Below are positions 63,638-64,000 of a stretch of 64,000 bases of DNA, piece by piece. Numbering within the stretch: position 1 is the first letter of the stretch; the number at the start of each line of letters is the position of its first letter. The translations under genes and the position numbers were made by a program. The notes under the pieces were generated by a model that was given only the letters and a program-made list of their open reading frames with translations, had not been told where the DNA came from and ran no database searches. Origin of the DNA: Palaemon carinicauda. Its lineage: Eukaryota; Arthropoda; Malacostraca; Decapoda; Palaemonidae. Location: assembly GCF_036898095.1 (NCBI RefSeq), contig NC_090750.1, forward strand, positions 86,152,893 to 86,216,892, written 5' to 3'.

Positions 63638-64000
63638 TTAAGGGAATGTAGTGGCTGAGCCCTCACCTACTACTGCACTCGCTGCTACGAATGGTCCCAG
63701 GGTGTAGCAGTTCTCGTAAAGAGACTGGACATCTTTCAGATAAAATGATGCAAACACTGACTTGCTCCTCCAATAGGTTGCATCCATTATGCTCTGCAGA
63801 GAACGGTTTTTATTAAAGGCCATCGAAGTAGCTACGGCTCTTACTTCGTGGGTCCTTACCTTCAGCAATGCAAGGTCTTCCTCCTTTAAGTGAGAATGTG
63901 CTTCTCTGATCAGAAGCCTTATATAATACGAAAGCCCATTCTTGGACATGGGTCTCGAGGGTTTCTTGATGGCACACCCTAAGGCTTCTGACTGTCCTCG
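63638..64000 (-). CDS. E4 tyrosine recombinase, C-terminal part (partial)
   Basis: Open from the window edge to TAA at 63638-63640. Contains SKNGLSYYIRLLIREAHSHL, RTHEVRAVATSMAF (His, Arg), ATYWRS (Trp), SFYLKDVQ (Tyr) and GPFVAASAVVGEG. Very close to E2 (main change FKQ to FNK). The first catalytic Arg is beyond the window, so intactness is unknown. Confidence 0.9.
   Translation of the reverse strand, partial: RGQSEALGCAIKKPSRPMSKNGLSYYIRLLIREAHSHLKEEDLALLKVRTHEVRAVATSMAFNKNRSLQSIMDATYWRSKSVFASFYLKDVQSLYENCYTLGPFVAASAVVGEGSATTFP

Larger units (their letters stand above)
62905..64000 (-). mobile_element. DIRS1-like retrotransposon E4 (3' end only, cut by window)
   Basis: Left ITR from 62905 (ATGTTATTTTTATTAATAAA...CTTACCCGATAATCATGTAG), ICR at about 63143-63232, then the recombinase. 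Nearly identical in layout to E2, with a few changes in the ITR (GGAGGGATACGCCAGCTATC). Same orientation as E1-E3. Confidence 0.9.

Overview
The window is eukaryotic and almost certainly from a decapod crustacean. Short coding exons with GT/AG splice sites sit inside long AT-rich introns. The intergenic and intronic DNA is packed with decapod-type repeats: DIRS1-like tyrosine-recombinase retrotransposons, several non-LTR families, Tigger/pogo and piggyBac-like DNA elements, and foldback MITEs. No bacterial-style operon, tRNA, rRNA or CRISPR array was seen.

Host genes. Two conserved genes lie tail to tail. On the + strand, positions 2-6451 hold the last three exons of SLX1, the catalytic subunit of the SLX1-SLX4 structure-specific endonuclease, ending in its RING-like zinc finger. 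On the - strand, seven exons between 48939 and 15678 encode most of an FBXO21-type F-box protein (transglutaminase-like core, then a YccV/hemimethylated-DNA-binding-like C-terminus). All its splice phases agree from exon to exon. The N-terminal F-box exons were not found and probably lie beyond 64000. About 9 kb of repeats separates the two genes.

Mobile DNA. Four DIRS1-like elements lie on the - strand at about 17102-23612 (E1), 38383-45243 (E2), 49095-55592 (E3) and 62905 to the window end (E4). E2 keeps three open frames (Gag-like; RT/RNase H/methylase-like; tyrosine recombinase), inverted terminal repeats and an internal complementary region that joins copies of its two outer edges. E1 and E3 are defective derivatives with a shared layout: the Gag N-terminus is replaced by about 1.1 kb of non-coding sequence and the RT palm is deleted, with a different breakpoint in each. 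Both internal deletions retain RNase H-type sequence. Non-LTR copies include an RTE-like element (12585-14625), an APE-type family present as two very similar inverted copies (30605-32422 - and 33190-35762 +), and a Jockey/CR1-like family (27745-28953 +, 57355-58858 +, 45510-45690 -) whose 3' tail is shared with a SINE-like repeat (25683-26335 -). DNA elements include a 1.9-kb Tigger-like element with TA target duplication and an internal tandem duplication (6953-8866), a broken Tigger transposase (24600-25660 -), a piggyBac-like MITE with TTAA duplication (47651-47947) and a near-perfect 196-bp palindrome (30081-30276).

The strongest leads are the apparently complete DIRS element E2, nested in a MITE so that its empty site can be read, and the E1/E3 non-autonomous lineage, one copy of which carries a long expansion of a Gag-encoded repeat. 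All gene identities rest on reading the translated sequence; no database search was possible.
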